NCBI RefSeq assembly: GCF_006337065.1
Contig: NZ_CP040872.1
Location: 3,373,204 to 3,437,203, forward strand
Length of the DNA: 64,000 nt
Direction: 5' to 3'
Source: Agromyces laixinhei
GTDB lineage: Bacteria > Actinomycetota > Actinomycetes > Actinomycetales > Microbacteriaceae
Shown here: positions 52,209 through 59,858 of the stretch, one piece after another
Layout: the number at the start of each line of letters is the position of its first letter
Numbering within the stretch: position 1 is the first letter of the stretch
The notes under the pieces: generated by a model
Databases searched by the model: none
What the model saw: only the letters and a program-made list of their open reading frames with translations
Told to the model about the DNA's origin: nothing
Translations under genes and position numbers: made by a program

Positions 52209-53828
52209 GTGGCCGCACCCGAACTCACGCTCTCGAGGTTGCTCGACCGGTATCGCTTCGCTCAGCTCGAGCCGGTGATCCCGTTCGAGACCGATCGCAG
52301 CATCACCGGCGTCGTGACCGATGACGAACTGTGGGATGCCGAGGGCGCCCTCGTGCTCGGCATCGGGCTCACGGGCCGAGAAGCCGTCGACCGTGCCGCC
52401 GGTCGTTGGGCCGGCGCCGCCGCACTCGTCATTCGTTCCGACGCACTCCCGGTGGACGCGGCGGAAGACGTCGCCCGGGCCGTCGCGCCGACCGCGCTGC
52501 TCAGTCTCGGCCCTGCCATGTCGTGGCTGCGTTTCTCCGGCCTCGTCTCCGCCGAGCTCGAGGGCGCTGGCGAGATGGGGGCGACGATGTCGGAGTCTCG
52601 CGGCGACTCGGAGCTCCACGATTTCGCAGACTCGATCGCGGCGCTCGTCGGCGGCCCGGTGACCATCGAGGACATGTCGTCGGCGATCCTCGCGTTCTCC
52701 TCCGACCAGGACCGCGCCGACGAACCCCGCAAGCGAAGCATCCTCGAGCGGCGGGTCTCCCGGGTGCACAACGAGATCCTCGCGCGGGCCGGCGTCTTCG
52801 ACCAGCTGTACTCCAGCACGCAGCCGGTGTTCGTCACGCCCACCATCGAGGGTGCCCGGCCCCGCGCCGCCATCCGCATCAAGGCAGGCGAGGAACTGCT
52901 CGGCTCGATCTGGGCCGTCGTCGACGGGCCCCTCTCCGTCGTGCAGTCTCGCGGCATGCTCGAGGCGTCCAACGTCGTCGGACTCTCGATGCTCAGGCGT
53001 CGGCTCTCGGACGAGGCGCACGGCGAATCGCGGCTCTCGCTGGTCACTCGCCTCGTCGAAGGCGGCTCGGCGGCCGCGGAGGCGGCGCGGGAGCTCGGCA
53101 TCGGCGACGCGCCCGCCTTCGTCATGGCCATCCGGCGAACCGGATCGACCGGCGATGATCTCGAAGGCGGGCTCGCGCTGCGCAGCCTCTCTCGGGTGTT
53201 CGCGAGCTTCATCGCGTCGGTCAACCGCCGTGCGGCCGTCGCCGAGGTGGGAAGCACGATCTACGCGGTGATCCCCGTGCACGGAGCCGGCGACCCCGCA
53301 TCTGCCGATGAAGCACACGTGGCAGGCGCCCGGCGGTTCGCCGAGGATCTGTTACGGCGAGTGCCGCGCGCCGACGTCACCATCGGCTACGGCGAGCTCG
53401 TCACCGACATCACGCAACTCGCGAGATCACGCCGGCAGGCGGACGCGGCCGTGCGGGTCAGCCGCCTGACCCGAGCGGAGGGCCAGGTCGCGTACTGGCG
53501 AGACGTGCAGGTGGACTCGCTGATGCTGGAGATCGTCGACACCATGATCAGCCGGCACGAAACGCTGGCGCACCCGCTCGACCGCCTGGCGGCTGAAGAG
53601 GAACGCAGCGGGATCGAGCTCGTGCCGACGCTCTCGGCGTATCTCGAGCACTTCGGTGACGTGACCGCGGCGGCGGCCTCGCTCTACGTGCACCCGAACA
53701 CCTTCCGTTATCGGCTTCGGAAGATCGGCGCCGCAGCCGGCATCGAACTCGACGACGCCCGCACCCGATTCGAACTGCTGTTCCAGCTTCGCCTCGAGCG
53801 GTACCGCGGGCTCCTGCGCGGCGACTGA
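52209..53828 (+). CDS. PucR/CdaR-type regulator of the D-amino-acid peptide cluster
   Basis: 539 residues from a GTG with GGGAGG upstream. The N terminus is PucR-like but shortened (LGIGLTGREAVDRAAGRWAG). A GAF-like middle (DFADSIAALVGGPVTIEDMS) follows, and the C-terminal helix-turn-helix is VTAAAASLYVHPNTFRYRLR. PucR/CdaR proteins usually activate catabolic operons on sensing their substrate. It lies in the middle of the cluster, divergent from the hydantoinase operon and 135 bp before the M20 operon, so it probably controls both arms. Confidence 0.87.
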   Translation: MAAPELTLSRLLDRYRFAQLEPVIPFETDRSITGVVTDDELWDAEGALVLGIGLTGREAVDRAAGRWAGAAALVIRSDALPVDAAEDVARAVAPTALLSLGPAMSWLRFSGLVSAELEGAGEMGATMSESRGDSELHDFADSIAALVGGPVTIEDMSSAILAFSSDQDRADEPRKRSILERRVSRVHNEILARAGVFDQLYSSTQPVFVTPTIEGARPRAAIRIKAGEELLGSIWAVVDGPLSVVQSRGMLEASNVVGLSMLRRRLSDEAHGESRLSLVTRLVEGGSAAAEAARELGIGDAPAFVMAIRRTGSTGDDLEGGLALRSLSRVFASFIASVNRRAAVAEVGSTIYAVIPVHGAGDPASADEAHVAGARRFAEDLLRRVPRADVTIGYGELVTDITQLARSRRQADAAVRVSRLTRAEGQVAYWRDVQVDSLMLEIVDTMISRHETLAHPLDRLAAEEERSGIELVPTLSAYLEHFGDVTAAAASLYVHPNTFRYRLRKIGAAAGIELDDARTRFELLFQLRLERYRGLLRGD

Positions 53829-53840
53829 GCCATGACGCCC

Positions 53841-53873
53841 GTCGGATCCGACAACACGAGCCAGAGTTTTTGG
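53841..53873 (+). promoter_or_regulatory. Shared motif upstream of the M20 operon
   Basis: GTCGGATCCGACAAC (53841-53855) contains the perfect palindrome GTCGGATCCGAC (53841-53852). After nine bases comes AGTTTTTGG (53865-53873). It is 90 bp before the M20 start and copies the arrangement before the substrate-binding-protein gene on the other strand. Confidence 0.6.
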
Positions 53874-53962
53874 GACGGACCGACGAAGAGCGTCAGGCGC
53901 GCGTCAGCGAACCTTGACTGGAAGCCGCGTCATGCGGGCCGACGAGGCGAAGGAATCCCAGC

Positions 53963-55111
53963 GTGTCGAACGTGAGCATGAGCGTCATCCCGGCTGACAT
54001 CGCCCTCGGCCGCCTGCTCGACGACATCCGACGACTCGTCGTCATCGAATCTCCCTCCTCCGACCTGGCTGCGGTCGAACGGAGTGCACGGGCGGTCGGC
54101 GCACTGATCGCCGAGCGCCTCGGCGCGGAGGCGGAGACCCTCGTTATCGACGGAGTCACCCATCTGCGGGTTCGCTTCGGCGATGGACCGAGTCGAGTGC
54201 TGATCCTGACCCACCACGACACCGTCTGGCCGATCGGCACCCTCGAACGCATCCCGTTCGAGGTCGAAGGCGACATCCTCACCGGCCCCGGGTCGTTCGA
54301 CATGAAGGCCGGACTCGTCTCGGGAATCCACGCGATCGCCGCGGTACTCGAACACACCCCGGCGCTCGACGGGGTGACGCTCCTCGTCACCGGCGATGAG
54401 GAACTCGGCTCCCCGACCTCACGGGAGCTCATCGAGGCCGAGGCGGCAGGTTGCGCCGGTGTGCTCGTGCTCGAGGCTGCCGCAGACGGCGGCGCCCTGA
54501 AGATCGCGCGCAAGGGCGTGTCGACCTACCGCGTCGTCATCACCGGGCGTGCCTCGCATGCCGGACTCGAACCCGAACTCGGGGTCAACGCGGTCGTCGA
54601 ACTCGCACACCAGATCGTGCGAATCGCCGCGCTCGGGGCGGCAGAGCACGGCACGACCGTGACGCCGACCGTGGTCGACGGCGGCACCGCACAGAACACC
54701 GTGCCCGCGACGGCCTCGGTGCGCGTCGACGTGCGCGCGGCGACGCGAGCGGAACAGGATCGGGTCGATTCGGCCATCCGCAGTCTGTCTCCCGTGCTCG
54801 AGCGGGCATCGATCACGGTCGAGGGTGGTCCCAATCGGCCCCCCATGGAGCCCGAGGCATCCGCCGCGCTCTTCGAGCGAACACGACGAGTCGCCGCCGA
54901 GATCGGCATCGAGCATCTGGCCGGCGTCAGCGTCGGCGGCGGTTCAGACGGGAACTTCACCGCCGGAATCGGCGTGCCGACACTCGACGGTCTCGGTGCC
55001 GTCGGCGCCGGGGCGCACGCTGACCACGAGCACGTACGCGTGCACCACCTGCCCGAGCGCACCGCCCTCGTCGCGGCCCTCATCGAAGACCTCGCGGGGG
55101 CCGCACGATGA
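53963..55111 (+). CDS. M20 family metallodeacylase/carboxypeptidase (glutamate carboxypeptidase-like)
   Basis: 382 residues, GTG start with AAGGA eight bases upstream. Zinc ligands and catalytic residues are visible: THHDTVWP, Asp113 in GPGSFDMKAG, Glu146/147 in VTGDEELGS, and a dimerisation domain with GRASHAGLEPELGVNA. It resembles carboxypeptidase G2 and N-acyl-amino-acid deacylases. Beside an acyltransferase and an N-acylamino-acid racemase it most likely removes the acyl group from N-acyl-L-amino acids. It overlaps the acyltransferase gene by 4 bp. Confidence 0.88.
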   Translation: MSNVSMSVIPADIALGRLLDDIRRLVVIESPSSDLAAVERSARAVGALIAERLGAEAETLVIDGVTHLRVRFGDGPSRVLILTHHDTVWPIGTLERIPFEVEGDILTGPGSFDMKAGLVSGIHAIAAVLEHTPALDGVTLLVTGDEELGSPTSRELIEAEAAGCAGVLVLEAAADGGALKIARKGVSTYRVVITGRASHAGLEPELGVNAVVELAHQIVRIAALGAAEHGTTVTPTVVDGGTAQNTVPATASVRVDVRAATRAEQDRVDSAIRSLSPVLERASITVEGGPNRPPMEPEASAALFERTRRVAAEIGIEHLAGVSVGGGSDGNFTAGIGVPTLDGLGAVGAGAHADHEHVRVHHLPERTALVAALIEDLAGAAR

Positions 55112-55926
55112 GCGGAGTTCGCCAGGCGCCCGCATCGGCTCCATCGCTGACCGCCGTGCCCGTGCAGTCGGATCACGACGCGATGCGGCTCATCTCAGTG
55201 CTCGATCGCGTCTGGGGCGGTTCGGTCGGATCCAGCCACCTCGACCAGGGGATGGTCATCGCCCTCGCGCACGCGGGTGACTATGCGGTGCTCTTCGAGC
55301 ACGATGGTGAGGCCGTCGGGGCCGGAGTCGGGTTCTTCGGGCCGCCGCTCGACGCGGTGCTGCACTCGCACATCGTCGGAGTGGTGCCCGAAGTGCTCGG
55401 GCGCGGCGTGGGGCTCGCGATCAAGCAGCATCAGCGCGAGTGGTGCCTCGAGCGCGGCGTCCGCACGATGACGTGGACCTTCGACCCGCTCGTGGGTCGG
55501 AATGCGGCGTTCAACCTGCGCAAGCTCGGCGCACGCGCAGAGCGATACCTCGAGAACTTCTACGGCGAGATGGTCGACGGCATCAACTCCGGCCAGGCGA
55601 CCGACCGGGTGCTGCTGCGCTGGCGGCTCGACCGACCGAGCCCGGTTGCCGGGCCGATGGCGGATGCGCCGGGCGTGCCGGTGGTTCCCTGGCTCGTCGA
55701 GGACGCAGACGGCGAACCTCGCCGATTGACGCCTGGGCCCGATGCCGCCCGCGTGAGTGTGCACGTGCCACGCGACATCGAGGCGATGCGGCGAAGCGAT
55801 GCCGCCCTCGCCCGGCGCTGGCGTACGGCGGTGCGCGAGACCCTCGGTGCGGCGATGGTCGGCGGCGGCTCGGTCGTCGAGTTCAGCGCCACCGGGGACT
55901 ACGTCGTCGAAAGGATCGCAGGATGA
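55108..55926 (+). CDS. COG3375-type GNAT acyltransferase, probable D-amino-acid N-succinyltransferase
   Basis: 272 residues. The GNAT core reads LHSHIVGVVPEVLGRGVGLA, IKQHQREWCLERGVRTMTWT, followed by the COG3375 signature FDPLVGRNAAFNLRKLGAR and YLENFYGEMVDGINSG. Members of this group occur next to N-succinylamino-acid racemases, and in Geobacillus kaustophilus one is reported to succinylate D-amino acids. Both ends overlap neighbouring genes by ATGA, which makes the enzyme trio an obligate unit. The C-terminal 60 residues are less conserved. Confidence 0.85.
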   Translation: MSGVRQAPASAPSLTAVPVQSDHDAMRLISVLDRVWGGSVGSSHLDQGMVIALAHAGDYAVLFEHDGEAVGAGVGFFGPPLDAVLHSHIVGVVPEVLGRGVGLAIKQHQREWCLERGVRTMTWTFDPLVGRNAAFNLRKLGARAERYLENFYGEMVDGINSGQATDRVLLRWRLDRPSPVAGPMADAPGVPVVPWLVEDADGEPRRLTPGPDAARVSVHVPRDIEAMRRSDAALARRWRTAVRETLGAAMVGGGSVVEFSATGDYVVERIAG

Positions 55927-57044
55927 AGTTGCTCGGTATCCGGCTGCACCGACTCGAGATGCCGCTCGTGGCACCGTTCACCACGTCGTTCTCCACGCAG
56001 ACCGTGCGTCATCCGATGGTGATCGAACTCAGTGCCGCGTTCGGCGACGACGTGGTCACCGGGTGGGGCGAGTGCGTTGCGCTCGATGCGCCGGTCTATT
56101 CCGCGGAGTACGCGGACGGCGCGGCCGAGGTGATCCGCCGCTGGATCGCGCCGAGGCTCTTCGATGCCGGTGCGTTCACGGCCGAGACCGTCGCAGAGCA
56201 TCTGCGGCCCATCGTCGGCAACCGGATGGCGAAGGCCGCGGTCGAGATGGCGGCGCTCGATGCGCAACTGCGGCACCGCGGTGAGTCGTTCGCCGACTAC
56301 CTCGGCGTCACTCGAGACAGCGTGCCATCGGGCGTGTCGGTCGGCATACAGCCCTCCATCGCGGCGCTGATCGACACGGTCGGCGGATACCTCGACGAGG
56401 GCTATGCGCGCATCAAGCTCAAGATCAAGCCAGGGCACGACATCGACGAGGTTCGGGCCGTTCGCGAACATTTCGGCGATGAGACGCTGCTGCAGGTCGA
56501 CGCGAACACGGCATACACACTCGCGGATGCCGCGCACCTCCGGCGCCTCGACGAGTTCCGATTGCTGCTCATCGAGCAGCCGCTCGGCGAGGAGGATCTG
56601 CGCCAGCACGCAGAACTCGCGCGCCGGATGGCGACGCCGATGTGCCTGGACGAATCGATCGTGTCGACCGAGGTCGCGGCCGACGCGATCGCGCTCGGCG
56701 CGGCATCGATCATCAACATCAAACCCGGTCGGGTCGGCGGCTTCCTCGAGGCCCGTCGCATTCACGACCTTGCACGCGCCAACGGGCTCGCCGTCTGGTG
56801 CGGCGGCATGCTCGAGACCGGCATCGGGCGAGCGGCCAATATCGCACTCGCCGCTCTTCCCGGTTTCACGCTGCCCGGTGACATCTCGGGGTCGGGCCGG
56901 TTCTACGCACGCGACGTGACCACGGAGCCCGTCGTGATGCACGACGGCGTCGTCGACGTGCCGACCGGCTCGGGATTCGGTGTCGAAGTCGACGCCGGAG
57001 CGCTCGCAGACTTCACCCTCGACACGACGGAGATCACGCGATGA
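55923..57044 (+). CDS. N-acylamino-acid racemase / o-succinylbenzoate synthase family
   Basis: 373 residues, enolase superfamily, MLE subgroup. The active-site set is complete: KxK in RIKLKIKPG with Lys167, metal ligands Asp193 (VDANTAYT), Glu218 (IEQPL) and Asp243 (CLDES), and Lys267 in INIKPGRVGG. All five lie exactly four positions after those of the Amycolatopsis N-acylamino-acid racemase (163, 189, 214, 239, 263). No other men gene is near and the neighbours are an acyltransferase and deacylase, so racemisation of N-acyl amino acids is more likely than menaquinone synthesis. The start overlaps the previous stop (ATGA). Confidence 0.88.
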   Translation: MKLLGIRLHRLEMPLVAPFTTSFSTQTVRHPMVIELSAAFGDDVVTGWGECVALDAPVYSAEYADGAAEVIRRWIAPRLFDAGAFTAETVAEHLRPIVGNRMAKAAVEMAALDAQLRHRGESFADYLGVTRDSVPSGVSVGIQPSIAALIDTVGGYLDEGYARIKLKIKPGHDIDEVRAVREHFGDETLLQVDANTAYTLADAAHLRRLDEFRLLLIEQPLGEEDLRQHAELARRMATPMCLDESIVSTEVAADAIALGAASIINIKPGRVGGFLEARRIHDLARANGLAVWCGGMLETGIGRAANIALAALPGFTLPGDISGSGRFYARDVTTEPVVMHDGVVDVPTGSGFGVEVDAGALADFTLDTTEITR

Positions 57045-57886
57045 AGGTCTACATCTCGATCGACATGGAAGGCGTCGCGGGCATCGCCACCCGTGACCAG
57101 ATCAGCCGCGGCGGGCATGGCTACCCGTCGGCGCAGGAACTCATGACCGCGGAGGCGAACGCCGCCGTCGCGGGGGCATTCGCGGGCGGGGCCACGGCCG
57201 TGACGATCAACGACAGCCACGGCACCATGGACAACCTCATTCCCTCCGACCTCGACCCGAGAGCAAGGCTGGTGCTGGGCAAGCCGAAGCTGCAGTGCAT
57301 GGCCGCCGGCGTCAGCCCCGACGACGACGTCGCCCTCTTCATCGGCTACCACGCCCCGGCCGGCGGCCCGGGCGTGCTCGCCCACACGTTCTCGGCGTAC
57401 TTCACCGAGGTGCGGCTGAACGGCATTGCGGCCTCCGAAGCCGACGTGAACCTCATGCAACTCTCGGCGGCCGGCGTGCCGCTCGGTCTCGTCACCGGTG
57501 ATGACGTCACCTGTGCGCTCGTCGGCGACCGCATGCCGGGTGTTCGCACCGTCGAGGTCAAGCGGGCGCTCGGCTGGAGCGCGGCGGATTCGATGTCGCC
57601 GTCAGTGGCCTGTGCGGCGATTCGTGCTGCCTCGGAGGCCACGGTATCGGCGGCCGCGGGGCTCCGCGTTCCGGCCGTGCCCGAGGTGCTCGACCTGGAG
57701 ATCGACCTGCCCACGCTCGCCGCCGCCGACATTGCGCAGTTCATTCCCGGAGTGCGCCGCACGGGGCCGTTCACGGTGGCTGCCACCCTTCCGAACCCGG
57801 ACGCGGTCGTCGGGTGCATCGTCGTCGTCTACCAGCTGACGGCGAATTCGATGACCGAGCACCTCGCGCTCGTCAACCGTCGGTGA
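57041..57886 (+). CDS. dppA: D-aminopeptidase, M55 family
   Basis: 281 residues, the family length. Zinc ligands Asp8 and Glu10 are in ISIDMEGVAG; TINDSHGTMDNL and LFIGYHAPAG carry further His ligands. M55 enzymes form cytoplasmic decamers that cut D-Ala-D-Ala, D-Ala-Gly-Gly and similar D-peptides. The gene overlaps the racemase stop by ATGA and closes the M20-GNAT-racemase-dppA operon. It would deliver free D-amino acids to the acyltransferase. Confidence 0.9.
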   Translation: MKVYISIDMEGVAGIATRDQISRGGHGYPSAQELMTAEANAAVAGAFAGGATAVTINDSHGTMDNLIPSDLDPRARLVLGKPKLQCMAAGVSPDDDVALFIGYHAPAGGPGVLAHTFSAYFTEVRLNGIAASEADVNLMQLSAAGVPLGLVTGDDVTCALVGDRMPGVRTVEVKRALGWSAADSMSPSVACAAIRAASEATVSAAAGLRVPAVPEVLDLEIDLPTLAAADIAQFIPGVRRTGPFTVAATLPNPDAVVGCIVVVYQLTANSMTEHLALVNRR

Positions 57887-57916
57887 GCGGGCCCGGCGGC
57901 TAGCTGATGGGCCTCG

Positions 57917-58588
57917 TCAGATGCCACTGAGGCGGGTGGCGTGATCCACGGCGTCCGCGAGCTCCGTCGCATAGCGGTGCGGGTCGATCTCCGGGCGGTT
58001 GGCGAGAAGCTGGGGAAGCGCCTCGATGGGCCGTTGGATCATTGCGGCGATCACGAGGGGGTCGAGGTCGCGAAACTCGCGCTGTTCGATTCCTCGACGC
58101 AAGATCGCCTCGAGATGGCGCATCGGGCCGCCTTCCGGATCGGCTTGCAGGGCTCCAGGATCGTAGGAGGCAGCGTGGCTTGCGGCGAAGATCGACTGCA
58201 ATGCACGCATGTCCTCCCGATGAGTGTCGATGTAGAGCGCCGCGCCGACGATGTAGGCGCGAAGTTCGTCGCTCGCTGACGACGTGCCCGACGGTGGCGC
58301 GATCGTGCCGATCGGCTGGATAGGCCGGCTCGCCGGGTCGTCTGACACCCGAGCAGCGAGGAACTCGTCGATCGACCGGTAGACATGCGCGACGGTCGCC
58401 TCCATCAGCGCCGTCTTGCTGTCGAAATGGTAGGAGATGAGCCGCGTGCTGCTCAGCCCCCCGCGCGTGGCGATCCGCGCGAACGTGGTCTGCGCCATCC
58501 CCACCTCAGCGACGGTTCGGATCGTCGCCTCGATGATCTGCGAGCGCCTCGACGCAGTCGCTTCTGCATTGCTCGTCCTCGTCGTCAC
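57917..58588 (-). CDS. TetR family regulator
   Basis: 223 residues. HTH region IIEATIRTVAEVGMAQTTFA, RIATRGGLSSTRLISYHFDS. The C-terminal domain carries ELRAYIVGAALYIDTHREDM, typical of AcrR-like ligand domains. It is divergent from a membrane-protein gene, 124 bp apart, with a long inverted repeat between them, and convergent with dppA. It probably represses the membrane protein and itself. Confidence 0.88.
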   Translation of the reverse strand: MTTRTSNAEATASRRSQIIEATIRTVAEVGMAQTTFARIATRGGLSSTRLISYHFDSKTALMEATVAHVYRSIDEFLAARVSDDPASRPIQPIGTIAPPSGTSSASDELRAYIVGAALYIDTHREDMRALQSIFAASHAASYDPGALQADPEGGPMRHLEAILRRGIEQREFRDLDPLVIAAMIQRPIEALPQLLANRPEIDPHRYATELADAVDHATRLSGI

Positions 58589-58664
58589 TCCGGAGTACCT
58601 CGCATCGGCTTTGGTTCGTCATCGGCCGGCAGGGGTTGTGCTGACCTCTGCAGAGAAGCATACT

Positions 58665-58694
58665 GGGTTCTTACTCAATCAAGTAACAAAACCC
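58665..58694. promoter_or_regulatory. Probable TetR operator
   Basis: GGGTTcTTACT-(6)-AGTAAcaAAACCC: TTACT at 58671-58675 and AGTAA at 58682-58686 form the core, and GGGTT/AACCC the outer arms. It lies just before the ribosome-binding site (GAGGAGGA at 58697) of the membrane-protein gene, so binding would block transcription there. Confidence 0.6.
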
Positions 58695-58712
58695 GCGAGG
58701 AGGAACCACGGA

Positions 58713-59768
58713 GTGACGACGACAATGCCAGAACCCGCAAGGAGGGCGCGCACGGGCCTCCCGATCCTCGTGCTCGTGCTCATCACGCCACTGCTCGCCG
58801 AACTCGCTTGGGGCTCCACTCCCCTGCAGTATCTCTACGCCTTCCCGATCTTCGTGCTCATGTACGGCACCGGGACCCTCCTCGTGCGTGAACTGGTGCG
58901 CCGCACCGGTCGCGGCTGGCCGAGCATTCTGCTGCTCGGACTCGCCTACGGGATCATCGAGGAGGGCGTCGTGCTGCAGTCGTTCTTCAGCCCGCAGATC
59001 TACGAGGCCCCCGACTGGGGCGCCCGATTCTTCGGCGTCAACCTCGTCTACGCGATCACGATCAGCATCTACCACATGATCTTCAGCGTGGCACTGCCGA
59101 TCCAGCTCACCGAACTGTTCTTCCCGGCGACACGCCACGTGCCCTACCTTCGCACTCGCGGTCTCATCCTGACGATCGCCGGCTTCGTGCTCGGCCTGGC
59201 GGCGGTGCGATTCACGGTGCCGCCGTCCATCGATCCCGGCTTCAACGCTTCGCCGACCGCGCTGGCCGGCTGTGCAATCGTGATCGCCGGGCTGGCGCTC
59301 CTCGCGCTCCGGATCCTGCCGCCTCGCGCCGATTCAACCGTGCCGGGCGCCCGCACGCCGGCGCCGTTCAGCGTGGCGCTGATCGCGGCCGCACTCACCG
59401 TTCCCGCGATCTTCCTGCCTGCGACCGCGATGGGCATCCTGCTCGACCCGATTCGATCCACGAGCGATGCCGTGTTCGTGGCGACCGCCCTCGTCGTACC
59501 CACCGCGACGGTGATCGTGGCCCTCGCCCTGATCCGACGCTGGACCCGGTCTCGCGACTGGTCGGATCTGCACCGCACGGCGCTCGTGACCGGCGCGTTC
59601 GTCGCGCACACCCTCGTCGGGATGACCTACTTCGTGAAGGGCGATCCGGTCGCACTCGTCTTCCTCTCGATCTGCGCGGTCGCGGAGCTCACGCTCGGCA
59701 TCGTGCTCTACCGCGTCGTCGCGCGTCGGGCGACGATTCCCGAGGACGCCCGGCACGTGAAGGCGTGA
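58713..59768 (+). CDS. Polytopic membrane protein with an EE motif, TetR-controlled
   Basis: 351 residues, GTG start with GAGGAGGA eight bases upstream (the next ATG at 58725 is too far). About ten hydrophobic segments, e.g. GLPILVLVLITPLLAELAWG, IFVLMYGTGTLLVRELV and FVATALVVPTATVIVALALI. LLGLAYGIIEEGVVLQSFF has the EE pair of CPBP-type membrane proteases, and HTLVG near the end could give a His, but the family cannot be assigned with confidence. A strong terminator follows. Probably involved in export or defence, controlled by the divergent TetR. Confidence 0.72.
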   Translation: MTTTMPEPARRARTGLPILVLVLITPLLAELAWGSTPLQYLYAFPIFVLMYGTGTLLVRELVRRTGRGWPSILLLGLAYGIIEEGVVLQSFFSPQIYEAPDWGARFFGVNLVYAITISIYHMIFSVALPIQLTELFFPATRHVPYLRTRGLILTIAGFVLGLAAVRFTVPPSIDPGFNASPTALAGCAIVIAGLALLALRILPPRADSTVPGARTPAPFSVALIAAALTVPAIFLPATAMGILLDPIRSTSDAVFVATALVVPTATVIVALALIRRWTRSRDWSDLHRTALVTGAFVAHTLVGMTYFVKGDPVALVFLSICAVAELTLGIVLYRVVARRATIPEDARHVKA

Positions 59769-59804
59769 CTCGCGATCGCGCCCGTCGGCCGCATCTCGTG
59801 AAGC

Positions 59805-59840
59805 GGCCCGCCCTCCCCGGATTTCCGGGGAGGGCGGGCC
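59805..59840. terminator. Bidirectional terminator
   Basis: GGCCCGCCCTCCCCGG (59805-59820), loop ATTT, and the exact complement (59825-59840). It lies between the convergent membrane-protein and subtilisin genes. Confidence 0.9.
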
Positions 59841-59858
59841 GTCGACAACCGAACCCGG

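Noticed and set aside
55923..57044. Menaquinone enzyme MenC
   Set aside because: No other men gene is present and the operon consists of acyltransferase, deacylase and D-aminopeptidase; the residues equally fit the racemase.
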